DNA from: Winogradskya humida
GTDB lineage: Bacteria > Actinomycetota > Actinomycetes > Mycobacteriales > Micromonosporaceae
Direction: 5' to 3'
Assembly (NCBI RefSeq): GCF_016862215.1
Contig: NZ_BOMN01000028.1
Location: 26,769 to 90,768, forward strand
Length of the DNA: 64,000 bases
Shown here: positions 32,522-39,845 of the stretch, in pieces
Layout of the letters: every line of letters starts with the position of its first letter
How positions within the stretch are numbered: position 1 is the stretch's first letter
Program-made: the position numbers and the translations under genes
Notes under the pieces: model-generated
Databases searched by the model: none
What the model was told of the DNA's origin: nothing
What the model saw: only the letters and a program-made list of their open reading frames with translations

Positions 32522-33298
32522 ATGACGATGACGATCACAGCACCTGCCGCGTTGCGCGACATCCGGGAGATCCTGGATGCGCAGGCCATACAGCCCACGT
32601 TCCAGCCGGTGGTCTCGCTCAAGGACGGCGTCGTCAAGGCCTACGAGGCGCTGGCGCGCTTCGACGGGACCCGCTTCGAGAACCCGGTTGACGCCTTCGC
32701 CGCGGCGTCCAGCGTCGGCCTCGGGGTCGAGCTGGAGCTGCTCGCCGTCGAGCGGGCGTTCGAGTATCTCAACGAGATGCCCGCCGGGGCCTTCCTCAGC
32801 GCGAACCTGTCGGTGGAAGCGCTCCTGACCCCGCGGGTGCACGCCATGCTGCTGCGGCACGCCGACGCGGGGATCGCGATCGAGCTCACCGAACACGCCC
32901 AGGTGCACGACTATCCGGCGCTGATCGCGGTGACCGAACGGCTACGCGCGGCCGGCATCCTGATCGCGGTGGACGACACCGGCGCCGGGTTCGCGAGCCT
33001 CAGCCACATCCTGCAACTCCGGCCGGACATCATCAAACTCGACATCACCCTGACCAGGGGCATCGACACCGACCCTGTACGCGCCGCCCTGGCCCGCTCG
33101 CTCGTCGGCTTCGCCCAGGACATCGGCGCGGTACTCATCGCCGAGGGCATCGAGACCCGCCCCGAACACGACCGGCTGAAGAGCCTGCACGTCCAGCTCG
33201 GTCAGGGCTACTTCCTGGCCCGCCCCGGCCCGCTTCCGGACCGCGCCCTGATCACGACCGGCGCTAATCCTTACGAACCCGTGCGGGACGACCGATAG
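32522..33298 (+). CDS. EAL-domain cyclic-di-GMP phosphodiesterase
   Basis: A 258-residue stand-alone EAL domain without membrane segments. The residues required for activity are visible: the EAL signature in AYEALARF, ANLSVE, Glu in IELTEHA, the DDTGAGFASL loop with both Asp, Lys/Asp in IIKLDITL, Glu in AEGIET and Gln in GQGYFLARP. It should hydrolyse c-di-GMP to pGpG. It lies between a truncated glycosyltransferase and an orphan OmpR-type regulator, 49 bp from the latter. This suggests c-di-GMP input into surface-polysaccharide control (inference). Confidence 0.9.
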   Translation: MTMTITAPAALRDIREILDAQAIQPTFQPVVSLKDGVVKAYEALARFDGTRFENPVDAFAAASSVGLGVELELLAVERAFEYLNEMPAGAFLSANLSVEALLTPRVHAMLLRHADAGIAIELTEHAQVHDYPALIAVTERLRAAGILIAVDDTGAGFASLSHILQLRPDIIKLDITLTRGIDTDPVRAALARSLVGFAQDIGAVLIAEGIETRPEHDRLKSLHVQLGQGYFLARPGPLPDRALITTGANPYEPVRDDR

Positions 33299-33347
33299 GA
33301 GCGGCGTCAATCAGCCGTCGTCCCCTGCAGCCCCACCCGGAGGTTTC

Positions 33348-34052
33348 GTGTCCAGGCCACGCGCGCTCGTCGTCGAGGACTCGCCGGAGTTCATGCTGCT
33401 CTGCCGGCATCTGCTCGAAAAAGAGGGCTTCGACGTCCTCGCCGTCACCGACGGCCGCGCAGCCGTCGAACAGGCCCAGTCCCAGAAACCCGACATCGCC
33501 ATCCTCGACCTCGGCCTCCCCGACGTCGACGGCATCGAGGTCTGCCGCCAGATCCGGCAGTTCACCGACGCCTACATCATCATGGTCACCGGCCGCAGCG
33601 ACGAACTCGACAAGGTCGTCGGACTCTCCGTAGGCGCCGACGACTACGTGACCAAACCCTTCTCCCCACGCGAGCTGGCCGCCCGCATCCAAGCGATGCG
33701 CCGCCGCCCCCGCACGTCGACCACCAGCACCCAGAGCGCGGCCATCCGCGAATACGGCGAGCTGCGCATCGACCCGGAAGTGCGCGAGGTAACCCTCGCC
33801 GGCGAAGTCCTCGAACTCACCAAAATCGAGTTCGGCATCCTCGACCTGCTCTCCTCAGCCCCCCGCCGCACCTTCACCCGCGGCCAGCTCCTGGAAGACG
33901 TCTGGGGCGACAACTGGTACGGCGACGACCACATCATCGACGTCCACGTAGGCAACCTGCGCAAGAAGCTCGGCGAGTCAGCATCTTCTCCCCGCCACAT
34001 CCGCACCCTGCGCGGCGTCGGCTACCGCTTCGAACCCTCCCCCACGTCGTAA
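33348..34052 (+). CDS. Orphan OmpR-family response regulator
   Basis: A 234-residue regulator. The receiver domain has acidic pocket VVEDSPE, phospho-acceptor Asp54 in ILDLGLPDVDG, Thr in MVTGRSDE and Lys in YVTKPFSPRE. The winged-helix effector follows (ELTKIEFGILDLLSS, GDDHIIDVHVGNLRKKLGE, LRGVGYRF). GTG at 33348 with GGAGG upstream. No histidine kinase is adjacent; two kinase genes without a regulator lie at 57.7-60.7 kb. It is the nearest candidate to bind the 11-bp-phased TTGA heptamers in front of four genes of this locus (hypothesis). Confidence 0.93.
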   Translation: MSRPRALVVEDSPEFMLLCRHLLEKEGFDVLAVTDGRAAVEQAQSQKPDIAILDLGLPDVDGIEVCRQIRQFTDAYIIMVTGRSDELDKVVGLSVGADDYVTKPFSPRELAARIQAMRRRPRTSTTSTQSAAIREYGELRIDPEVREVTLAGEVLELTKIEFGILDLLSSAPRRTFTRGQLLEDVWGDNWYGDDHIIDVHVGNLRKKLGESASSPRHIRTLRGVGYRFEPSPTS

Positions 34053-34073
34053 CCCGCCCGCAGCCTCGACAAA

Positions 34074-34104
34074 GCGACCCGTCAGCATTCTGCTAGCGGG
34101 TCGT
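34074..34104 (+). terminator. Stem-loop terminator after the orphan response regulator
   Basis: GCGACCCG (34074-34081) pairs with CGGGTCGT (34097-34104, one G-U pair). An inner AGCA/TGCT pairing extends the hairpin. TTCG follows. It lies 22 bp after the stop codon. Confidence 0.6.
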
Positions 34105-34108
34105 TCGA

Positions 34109-34299
34109 TTGCTTTGCAGCTGCGGCCAGATTGTCCCGCATGTGGACATCTCCGCTGCCAACCTCAACGACCATTTGATGTTCCGGGACATGGTCGACGG
34201 TCTCGCCCCGATGCGTCAGCCGGTTGGCCGGCCGAGGAAACGGCCGTTGAAGCTGCACGGTGACAAAGGATATGGACCGGCAACGGCTACACCGGGCAG
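34109..34299 (+). pseudogene. IS5-family transposase fragment (left part)
   Basis: The frame from about 34142 reads VDISAANLNDHLMFRDMVDG and then GRPRKRPLKLHGDKGY, a typical central segment of IS5-group DDE transposases (TAANxND... and the HADKGYD catalytic-Asp motif). Continuity then needs a one-base shift to DRQRLHRA, the usual next helix. The coding sequence is cut off exactly at the left inverted repeat of the IS30 element at 34300. The N-terminal third is missing, so this is a relic. Confidence 0.75.
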
Positions 34300-35337
34300 A
34301 TTCAGTCGGTGGAAGCATCCGCCTCGACGAGTTCGGCGAATATCTCGGACGGCTTCTTCCAATCGAAGATCTTACGCGGCCGATCATTGATCTCCGCGGC
34401 GACCAGCGCGAGATAGTTGGGGTCCGAGGTGATCGGGACGCCGTTCGGAAAGAACTCCCGCACGATCCGGTTCAGGTTCTCGTTGCTGCCCCGCTCCCAC
34501 GGGCTGTGCGGGTGCGCGAAGAACACCGGTAACCCGGTCGCGGTAACCGCAGCATGCCGAGCCATCTCCGCGCCGCAGTCCCAGGTCAACGACCTGCGAA
34601 TCGACGCCGGCAAGCCATCGGTCGCGGCGATGACCGCGTCGGTCACGCTCAGCGAGTCCCGGCCGGTCAGCGGCACCAGGATCAAGAACCGTGACGTGCG
34701 TTCAACCAGCGTTGCCACGGCAGTCTTGCCGTTCTTGCCGATGACCAGATCGCCCTCCCAATGGCCCGGCACCGCCCGGCCCTGCACCTCAGCCGGGCGT
34801 TCGTCGAGGTAACGGGGCTCGCGGATCCGTGGCTGCGGCTCCGGACGAGGCCCGGACCGGCGTGCGGGACGACCGGTGCGGAGCTGGATCAGTTCCCGGG
34901 CCAGGGTCGAGACGGGCTGGGCGTAGACCCACTGGTAGATCGCTTCGTGTGACACCCGGCAAGCCTGATCGTCCGGAACCTGCTGCGGCAAGCGGCCCGC
35001 GATCGAGGCCGGTGACCAGCCCGAACGCAACCTGTCGGTCACCACCTGCCGCAACCGGGCTGACCGCTCGACCGCCAGGAGTTTCGGTCGCGCCCGGGAG
35101 ACCGCCGCTGTCGTGGCGGCGGCCACTGCCCGGTAGCCGGCCCGGCCGCCATGACGCGCGACTTCCCGCGAGATGATCGATGGGTCACGGCCGATCAGAA
35201 CGCCGATTTCCTTATACAGCAAGCCTTCCGCGAGTCCACGGGAGATCTCTTCGCGTTCGGTCAACGTCAGCATCACACGCACGGCGGGCATCCTGTCCCA
35301 CCGAACCACCAAGATCAAATGCTACGACCGACCGAAT
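34300..35337 (-). mobile_element. IS30-family insertion sequence, 1038 bp
   Basis: Terminal inverted repeats are visible: ATTCAGTCGGTGGAAGCAT at 34300-34318, and at 35319-35337 the reverse complement of ATTCGGTCGGTCGTAGCAT (16 of 19 identical). They enclose one intact transposase gene on the minus strand. The flanking bases (CAG and TCG) show no obvious target duplication, so the element is old or the target region later rearranged. It sits inside an IS5 relic. Confidence 0.85.
34302..35291 (-). CDS. IS30-family transposase
   Basis: A 329-residue DDE transposase. The N-terminal HTH_38-type helix-turn-helix is LTLTEREEISRGLAEGLLYKEIGVLIGRDPSIISREV. The integrase core has first Asp in HWEGDLVIG, second Asp in LTWDCGAEMARH and Glu in SPWERGSNENLNR; REFFPNG and the terminal DRPRKIFDWKKPSEIF are family hallmarks. 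ATG at 35291; a TTG start at 35318 would lie in the right inverted repeat. The gene appears intact. Its stop codon lies within the left terminal repeat. Confidence 0.92.
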   Translation of the reverse strand: MPAVRVMLTLTEREEISRGLAEGLLYKEIGVLIGRDPSIISREVARHGGRAGYRAVAAATTAAVSRARPKLLAVERSARLRQVVTDRLRSGWSPASIAGRLPQQVPDDQACRVSHEAIYQWVYAQPVSTLARELIQLRTGRPARRSGPRPEPQPRIREPRYLDERPAEVQGRAVPGHWEGDLVIGKNGKTAVATLVERTSRFLILVPLTGRDSLSVTDAVIAATDGLPASIRRSLTWDCGAEMARHAAVTATGLPVFFAHPHSPWERGSNENLNRIVREFFPNGVPITSDPNYLALVAAEINDRPRKIFDWKKPSEIFAELVEADASTD

Positions 35338-35440
35338 TCGCCCCGGCCTGACCATCTGGGGCGCACAATCCGCGGCAGAGGAGCGCACCAACGCGTGGCG
35401 TCATCGGTGTGGTGCCCCGAGCGGGTCAGGTGTTGGTGGG
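35338..35440 (+). pseudogene. Probable right fragment of the interrupted IS5-family transposase
   Basis: In the frame starting at 35339 the flank reads LTIWGAQSAAEERTNAWRH. ERTNAW (35381-35398) is a motif of the catalytic-Glu region of IS5-group transposases. It fits the idea that IS30 landed in an IS5 element, but the match is short and the rest is unrecognisable. Confidence 0.35.
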
Positions 35441-35797
35441 CCAGTAGGCGGCTGCGTACCTTACCTGCCAGCGGTTGATGAAACGGGCCCAGTCAAACAG
35501 GTCACCGGCGGCACGCCTGCGGTCACCGTCGGCGTCAGCGTCGGCCTGCGTGGCGTTCGCCGCACGGAACAACTCACGAGCTGCCTCGATCCATCCGAGG
35601 TTGCCGTCCGGTGTCCGCGCCTCGGGGGAGTCGCGTCGCAGCCGGGCGGTATGGCCCAAGGCTTTCCCGAACGCGCGCCGGACCCGGTGCTCACGGCGGA
35701 ACACTTCGGTTGCCGCGGAGTAGTTCCGGCGCCGCGTGGGATCACGTAGCCATGCCAATTCGACCGCCGTGAAGATTTCCAGCTGCGCGTATTTCAT
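35426..35797 (-). CDS. Hypothetical protein, 123 aa
   Basis: A 123-residue soluble, highly charged, mostly helical protein (MKYAQLEIFTAVELAWLRDP..., many Arg/Glu) with no membrane segment. AAGGG lies just upstream of the ATG at 35797. I do not recognise the family. It sits beside the insertion-sequence scar in a gene-poor patch, with somewhat less biased codon use than its neighbours, which suggests acquired DNA. Confidence 0.5.
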   Translation of the reverse strand: MKYAQLEIFTAVELAWLRDPTRRRNYSAATEVFRREHRVRRAFGKALGHTARLRRDSPEARTPDGNLGWIEAARELFRAANATQADADADGDRRRAAGDLFDWARFINRWQVRYAAAYWPTNT

Positions 35798-36131
35798 CCC
35801 TTAATGCTTCTCAAGAAGTTCCATGATCGGAAGGGGCAGGAGTGCCATTGTCGGATTGACATAGATCATAGGAACGCGAATGACAGATGGCGAGTATTTA
35901 GGTAGTCGAAAAATGGCGGCCAGCGGGGGGAACGATTGCCACACTGCGACGGCTATCCAAACGGCAGAGACGGGGCCTGAACGGGTAGGCGCCGCCTTTC
36001 GGTCCTGCACCACGCCGAGGAACGCATCTATGAACGGTGCGACCAGAAGGCCCCTTGGACGGCCAGACCACTACGAACGACTTAAACAGAAGACCCGGAC
36101 CCAAATGTGAACGATCTCCAGTGAAACTTCT
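35798..36131. other. Gene-poor interval of lower GC
   Basis: No convincing gene is found. Short frames on both strands lack ribosome-binding sites and recognisable content. The sequence around 35870-35920 is notably AT-richer than the surroundings, consistent with degraded foreign DNA next to the insertion-sequence scar. It ends at the stop of the anchored surface protein gene. Confidence 0.5.
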
Positions 36132-36725
36132 TCAGGCGAAGCGGTGGCGGCCCGGGCGGTGGCGGCCGTGGCCGTGGCCGAGGAGGCCGCGCTTGCGGGC
36201 CCAGAAGGCCGCGCCGGTGAGGGCCGCGAGGGCGCCTGCGTAATAGGCCAGGTCCTGGATGCCGCGGCCGGCGGCGGGTGGGGGGACCGAGCCGACGAGG
36301 CGGCGTACGTCTCCGGCGGGGGTTTCGCCGATTGCCAGGACGCTGGTGCCCGCGGAGAGGCGGCCGGTGCTGGTTTCGTCGACTTTGAGGACTGTGGTGT
36401 CTGTTGTGTCCGCTGAGGCGGCTGGGGTCGGGGCGGTGGTGCCCAGGACGAGGACTCGCAGGGCGCCGGACTGGTCGGCGGCGATCATGCGGTCGTCGCT
36501 GGAGCCGACGCGGAGCTGGATTGTCGAGCCGCCGCGGAAGCCCACTGCGTACACAGCCAGGCCGTCAGAGGTGTTGGATTCTGCTTGCCATTGGACGGTG
36601 AGGGCGTCGGCCGTGCCGCCGTAACCAGGGCCGTCCGCGAGCGCGGCGCCGGGTGCGAGCACCGTGCCGAGCGTGGCAGCGGCCAGCAGGAGCTGGCCTG
36701 ACCTGCGGTAACGGGGGCTGATCAC
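36132..36725 (-). CDS. Small surface protein with signal peptide and C-terminal membrane anchor (paralog A)
   Basis: A 197-residue exported protein: signal peptide (SGQLLLAAATLGTVLAPGAALA), an extracytoplasmic beta-rich domain (LTVQWQAESN, GGSTIQLRVGSSDDRMIAADQ), a Pro/Ala/Thr stretch, then a C-terminal helix (LAYYAGALAALTGAAFWA). A basic His/Arg tail without an LPXTG-like motif follows. The GTG at 36725 is used; GGAGAG abuts it, so the start is uncertain. It is a distant paralog of the protein at 41259-41810. Like that one, it is divergently transcribed from a glycan gene with TTGA-box repeats in the shared promoter region. Function unknown. Confidence 0.75.
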   Translation of the reverse strand: MISPRYRRSGQLLLAAATLGTVLAPGAALADGPGYGGTADALTVQWQAESNTSDGLAVYAVGFRGGSTIQLRVGSSDDRMIAADQSGALRVLVLGTTAPTPAASADTTDTTVLKVDETSTGRLSAGTSVLAIGETPAGDVRRLVGSVPPPAAGRGIQDLAYYAGALAALTGAAFWARKRGLLGHGHGRHRPGRHRFA

Positions 36726-36794
36726 CTCTCCATGGTGCCACGCCCCGGAGCTGGTTGAGGGCTGTGGACAACCTGTCTGCAACCTATATCGGAG

Positions 36795-36823
36795 CTTGAA
36801 GCCGGCCTGAGGTTGCGTTGAGG
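36795..36823 (+). promoter_or_regulatory. Tandem TTGA-box promoter (three units) between surface protein A and GT2
   Basis: CTTGAAG (36795), CCTGAGG (36806) and GTTGAGG (36817) are spaced at exactly 11 bp, and the last ends 21 bp before the ATG at 36845. CCGATCT lies at 36831-36837. On the other strand CCGATATAGG (36783-36792) directly flanks the array, so one array may serve both divergent genes. Confidence 0.7.
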
Positions 36824-36844
36824 TGGCGATCCGATCTCACCGGC

Positions 36845-37747
36845 ATGACCGTGACGCAGCTCTTCGCCACCACCGCCGCCGCCGAGACCGGGGTCGCCCG
36901 TACGGCGCACCTGTTCGACGCCTCGCGGCTGTGGTCGCCGGCCGACCCGTCGGTGGAGCTGTCGGTGGTTGTGCCGTTCTACAACCCGGGTGCGGCGCTG
37001 CGGCCGACGGTCGAGCGGCTGATCGGGGCGCTGCGCACCGAGGGTGTCGCGTACGAGGTCATCGCGGTGTCGGACGGTTCGACGGACGGCTCGGAGCGCA
37101 GCCTCGACGGGCTGCCGGGGGTGCGGGTCGTGGCCGCGCCGGTCAATCAGGGCAAGGGCGCCGCTCTGCACCTCGGGTTCGCGTCGGCGCGGGGTTCCTG
37201 GATCGGCTTCGTCGACTCGGACGGCGACATCGACCCGGTGCACCTGATCGAGTACCTGCGGGTGGCCCGCGACGGCGACCTTCCCGGCGTGTACGCGGAC
37301 AAGCGGCACTCGGCCTCCGACAGCGCGTCGTCGAAGTTCCGCAAGCTGGTGTCGATGTTCTACTCGACGCTCGTGACGATGCTCTTCGTACTCGGCATGC
37401 GCGACACCCAGACCGGCTGCAAGGTGTTGCGCCGCGACGTGCTGGCGACCCTGCTGCCCCGGATGCGCGAGCGTCGCTTCGCCTTCGACCTGGAGTTCTT
37501 CGTGGCGGCGAAGGCGGCGGGCATCAGTGGCTTCGTGGCTGCCCCGGTGCGGCTGGAGGAGCGGGTCGCGGGTTCGACGGTCACCTCGAAGGCCATCCTG
37601 CGTACCGTCAAGGACACGCTGGTCATCTTTGGTCGCCTGCACCTGACCCGGCAGTACCGTCCCGCCGTGATCGAGCTGATGGCCGACCTGCAGAAGAGCC
37701 GTCCGGCCCCGCTCGCCGCCGACTGGGCCGACGCGCTCGCCGCGTGA
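36845..37747 (+). CDS. DPM1-like GT2 polyprenyl-phosphate glycosyltransferase
   Basis: A 300-residue soluble or peripheral GT2 enzyme: SVVVPFYNPGAALRPTVERL, VSDGSTDGS, VNQGKGAALHLGFASARG, the DxD at Asp124-Asp126 in FVDSDGDID, then TQTGCKVLRRDV and RFAFDLEFFVAAK in the acceptor half. It most likely transfers a sugar from a nucleotide donor to a polyprenyl phosphate at the inner membrane face, making the donor for GT-C enzymes encoded nearby. Its last 125 bp overlap the 3' end of the convergent GT-C gene. The N-terminal half has a truncated paralog at 32005. Confidence 0.9.
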   Translation: MTVTQLFATTAAAETGVARTAHLFDASRLWSPADPSVELSVVVPFYNPGAALRPTVERLIGALRTEGVAYEVIAVSDGSTDGSERSLDGLPGVRVVAAPVNQGKGAALHLGFASARGSWIGFVDSDGDIDPVHLIEYLRVARDGDLPGVYADKRHSASDSASSKFRKLVSMFYSTLVTMLFVLGMRDTQTGCKVLRRDVLATLLPRMRERRFAFDLEFFVAAKAAGISGFVAAPVRLEERVAGSTVTSKAILRTVKDTLVIFGRLHLTRQYRPAVIELMADLQKSRPAPLAADWADALAA

Positions 37748-39845
37748 CAGCTGCCGGCACCGACCACCAGGTCGACAGTTCGCGACGGTGTTCGAGCAGG
37801 CCGGCGGTGAGCAGGACGAGCAGGGACAGCAGCGACGCCGCGATGCCGAGCCGCAGCCAGCGCCAGGGCGTGTAGCGCAGATCAAGCTCTGAGTTTCCCG
37901 CTTCGACCGCCACGGTGCCGGCGACGGTTCGCCGGGTGGGCGCGCCGCCCGCGGACCAGCCGCTCGACCATTCCTCCGGGATCACCACCCAGCCCAGGGT
38001 TCCGGCCGCGATGTGCCAGCTCGTCGAGCTCGTACGCGTGATCCTGCCCGACGCTTCGGACGGCACGACGCCGCCCCCGGTTCCGTCGGGCAGCACCGCC
38101 TCGTTGCCGAGCTCACCGCCGGAGGCCAGCGCGGTCACGTCGTCATAGTCGCCGGAACGCGCCGAGACCACCCGGCCGGTGCCGGAGGACCGGACCCGGT
38201 ACAGGACCATTTCATCGGTACGCAGGACAGGTTCCAGATCCCGCTGCTGATCGAGCCACGCGTACGCCTCCGCCTCCCGCTCCCGCGACAGCGCGACATA
38301 CCGCACGCCGAGCGGGGCGACCAGCCGCCCGAAGACACCGTGACCGCCGTCCACCACGAGCCGCTGGATGTACGCCATCCGCCGCGACGACGAGTTGGTC
38401 CGCACCATCCCCAGCTCGACGGCGTCGCTGCTGAGCACGGGCCGCTGGAAGAACGCGCCGGCCGGCGTCCCCACCGTCCGCGACCCGGTGAACCCGAACG
38501 GCTGATACTCGTGCCACGGCAGGAACAGCACCGACTCGGTACCGGGCCCCATGATCTTGTCGGCGGCGTACCAGGACGCCGGGTAGTGACTGACCGTGAC
38601 GCTGCCGCCGAGCCCCCAGAACAGGGACGGGGCCGTGCCCGCGTACCCGCCGCCGAGTGCGAGCAGCGCCGCCCCACAGGCCAGTCGCACTATCGCGGGG
38701 CGGAACGTCTGGAAGCAGAGCGAGGCGAGAGCCTCGGCGGTGACTCCGACGCCCACGGCGTACGCGATCATGGTCAGGGCGACCCATTTCTGCTGCTCGC
38801 GCATGGCCGCGAAGAGGGGGAGGTGGTTGAAGGCGAAGCGGTACGCACCGGCGAGCGGCCCCTCGATCCCGGCGCCGAGGAGCAGCCCGGTCACCGCCAG
38901 CGCGGTCAGCGGCGCACCGGCGACCGGGTCACGGCGGCACAGCCGGGCCAGCCCCGCGATCGCACCCAGCACCATCACCGTGCCCGCGGTGAAGCCCAGG
39001 GTCAGCTGCGGGCTGCTGTCAGCGGCGCCACGCCAGAAGCCCCGCAACGAGATCAGGGTGGTGAACAGGCCACCGGTGCCGGCGTGCGGGGCGTACACCT
39101 CGAGGTCGCCGGGGCCGACGCGGACGGTGAGGATCGCGCTCAGAACGACCACCACCGCGTACGCGTAGATGCAGGCCGCGCACGCGATCATGATCACGGT
39201 CCGGATGAGGTCCTGACGGCGGGGCCGGGGCAGCAGGGCCACCGCGAGAAAGCAGGTGCCGCCCAGCCACGCCGCGTGCGGTCCGACCGCCATGGCGAGG
39301 GCGTACCAGCCGGCGGGGCGTGCGGCGAACCACCGGCCGCGGCGACGGGCGCGGATCGCGGAGGCGAGCAGCCAGCAGAGCAGCGCCACCGAGAGCAGGA
39401 ACGCTACGTGGCCCGCTTGAATGCGCTCGACCACGAACGGATTGCAGCACACGAACAGTGCTGCTGGATATCGTCGCCGACGGCCGCCGCCTGCCAGGGC
39501 TGAGATGCCGCCGGCCGCGAGCGGGAAGTAGCAGAGGACCAGGAGCCAGCCGGTCGCGCCGGAGCCGACGACTTCGCGCAGGGCGTGGGTCGCGAGGCGG
39601 TACGGGAGGGCGTCGAGGGCTGCCGGGTCGAGACCGTAGAGGCCGGGGGTGAGGGCCTGGTTCGGGCCCGCCACCCAGTCCAGGAGCAGTAGGTAGCCGT
39701 GCCGGGTCCAGGGCGCGATCACCGCGATGCCGGAGATCAGGCCGATCAGCGCCGACTCCGCCGTGAGCCGGGCCGCCGCGGCATCAATCCCGGGCAGCCT
39801 CTTGTGCCGCGGCACAAACCGGGGCCGCCGCGGCGGGGTGGTCAC
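37623..39845 (-). CDS. Large GT-C-type membrane protein, 740 aa
   Basis: An N-terminal basic Pro-rich segment is followed by about 11 membrane helices to about residue 430. An extracytoplasmic region with FLPWHEYQPFGFTGSR, GVRYVALSREREAEAY and a beta-rich tail follows. A last helix (LRLGIAASLLSLLVLLTAGLLEH) precedes an Arg-rich cytoplasmic tail. Features such as NPFVVERIQAGHVAFLL and AMREQQKWVALTMIAYAVG resemble GT-C polyprenyl-dependent transferases. The GTG start at 39845 overlaps the previous stop (GTGA), so it is coupled to the kinase-like gene. The tail-coding 125 bp overlap the convergent GT2 gene. Substrate unknown. Confidence 0.78.
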   Translation of the reverse strand: MTTPPRRPRFVPRHKRLPGIDAAAARLTAESALIGLISGIAVIAPWTRHGYLLLLDWVAGPNQALTPGLYGLDPAALDALPYRLATHALREVVGSGATGWLLVLCYFPLAAGGISALAGGGRRRRYPAALFVCCNPFVVERIQAGHVAFLLSVALLCWLLASAIRARRRGRWFAARPAGWYALAMAVGPHAAWLGGTCFLAVALLPRPRRQDLIRTVIMIACAACIYAYAVVVVLSAILTVRVGPGDLEVYAPHAGTGGLFTTLISLRGFWRGAADSSPQLTLGFTAGTVMVLGAIAGLARLCRRDPVAGAPLTALAVTGLLLGAGIEGPLAGAYRFAFNHLPLFAAMREQQKWVALTMIAYAVGVGVTAEALASLCFQTFRPAIVRLACGAALLALGGGYAGTAPSLFWGLGGSVTVSHYPASWYAADKIMGPGTESVLFLPWHEYQPFGFTGSRTVGTPAGAFFQRPVLSSDAVELGMVRTNSSSRRMAYIQRLVVDGGHGVFGRLVAPLGVRYVALSREREAEAYAWLDQQRDLEPVLRTDEMVLYRVRSSGTGRVVSARSGDYDDVTALASGGELGNEAVLPDGTGGGVVPSEASGRITRTSSTSWHIAAGTLGWVVIPEEWSSGWSAGGAPTRRTVAGTVAVEAGNSELDLRYTPWRWLRLGIAASLLSLLVLLTAGLLEHRRELSTWWSVPAAVTRRARRPSRRRAGPDGSSAGRPSARSRRDGTAGSGAGDQR

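Noticed and set aside
34297..35340. Target-site duplication of the IS30 element
   Set aside because: Flanking triplets CAG and TCG differ; no 2-3 bp duplication can be claimed.
35801..36013. 70-codon hydrophobic frame on the minus strand
   Set aside because: No ribosome-binding site or recognisable features, and it lies in degraded sequence next to the insertion-sequence scar.
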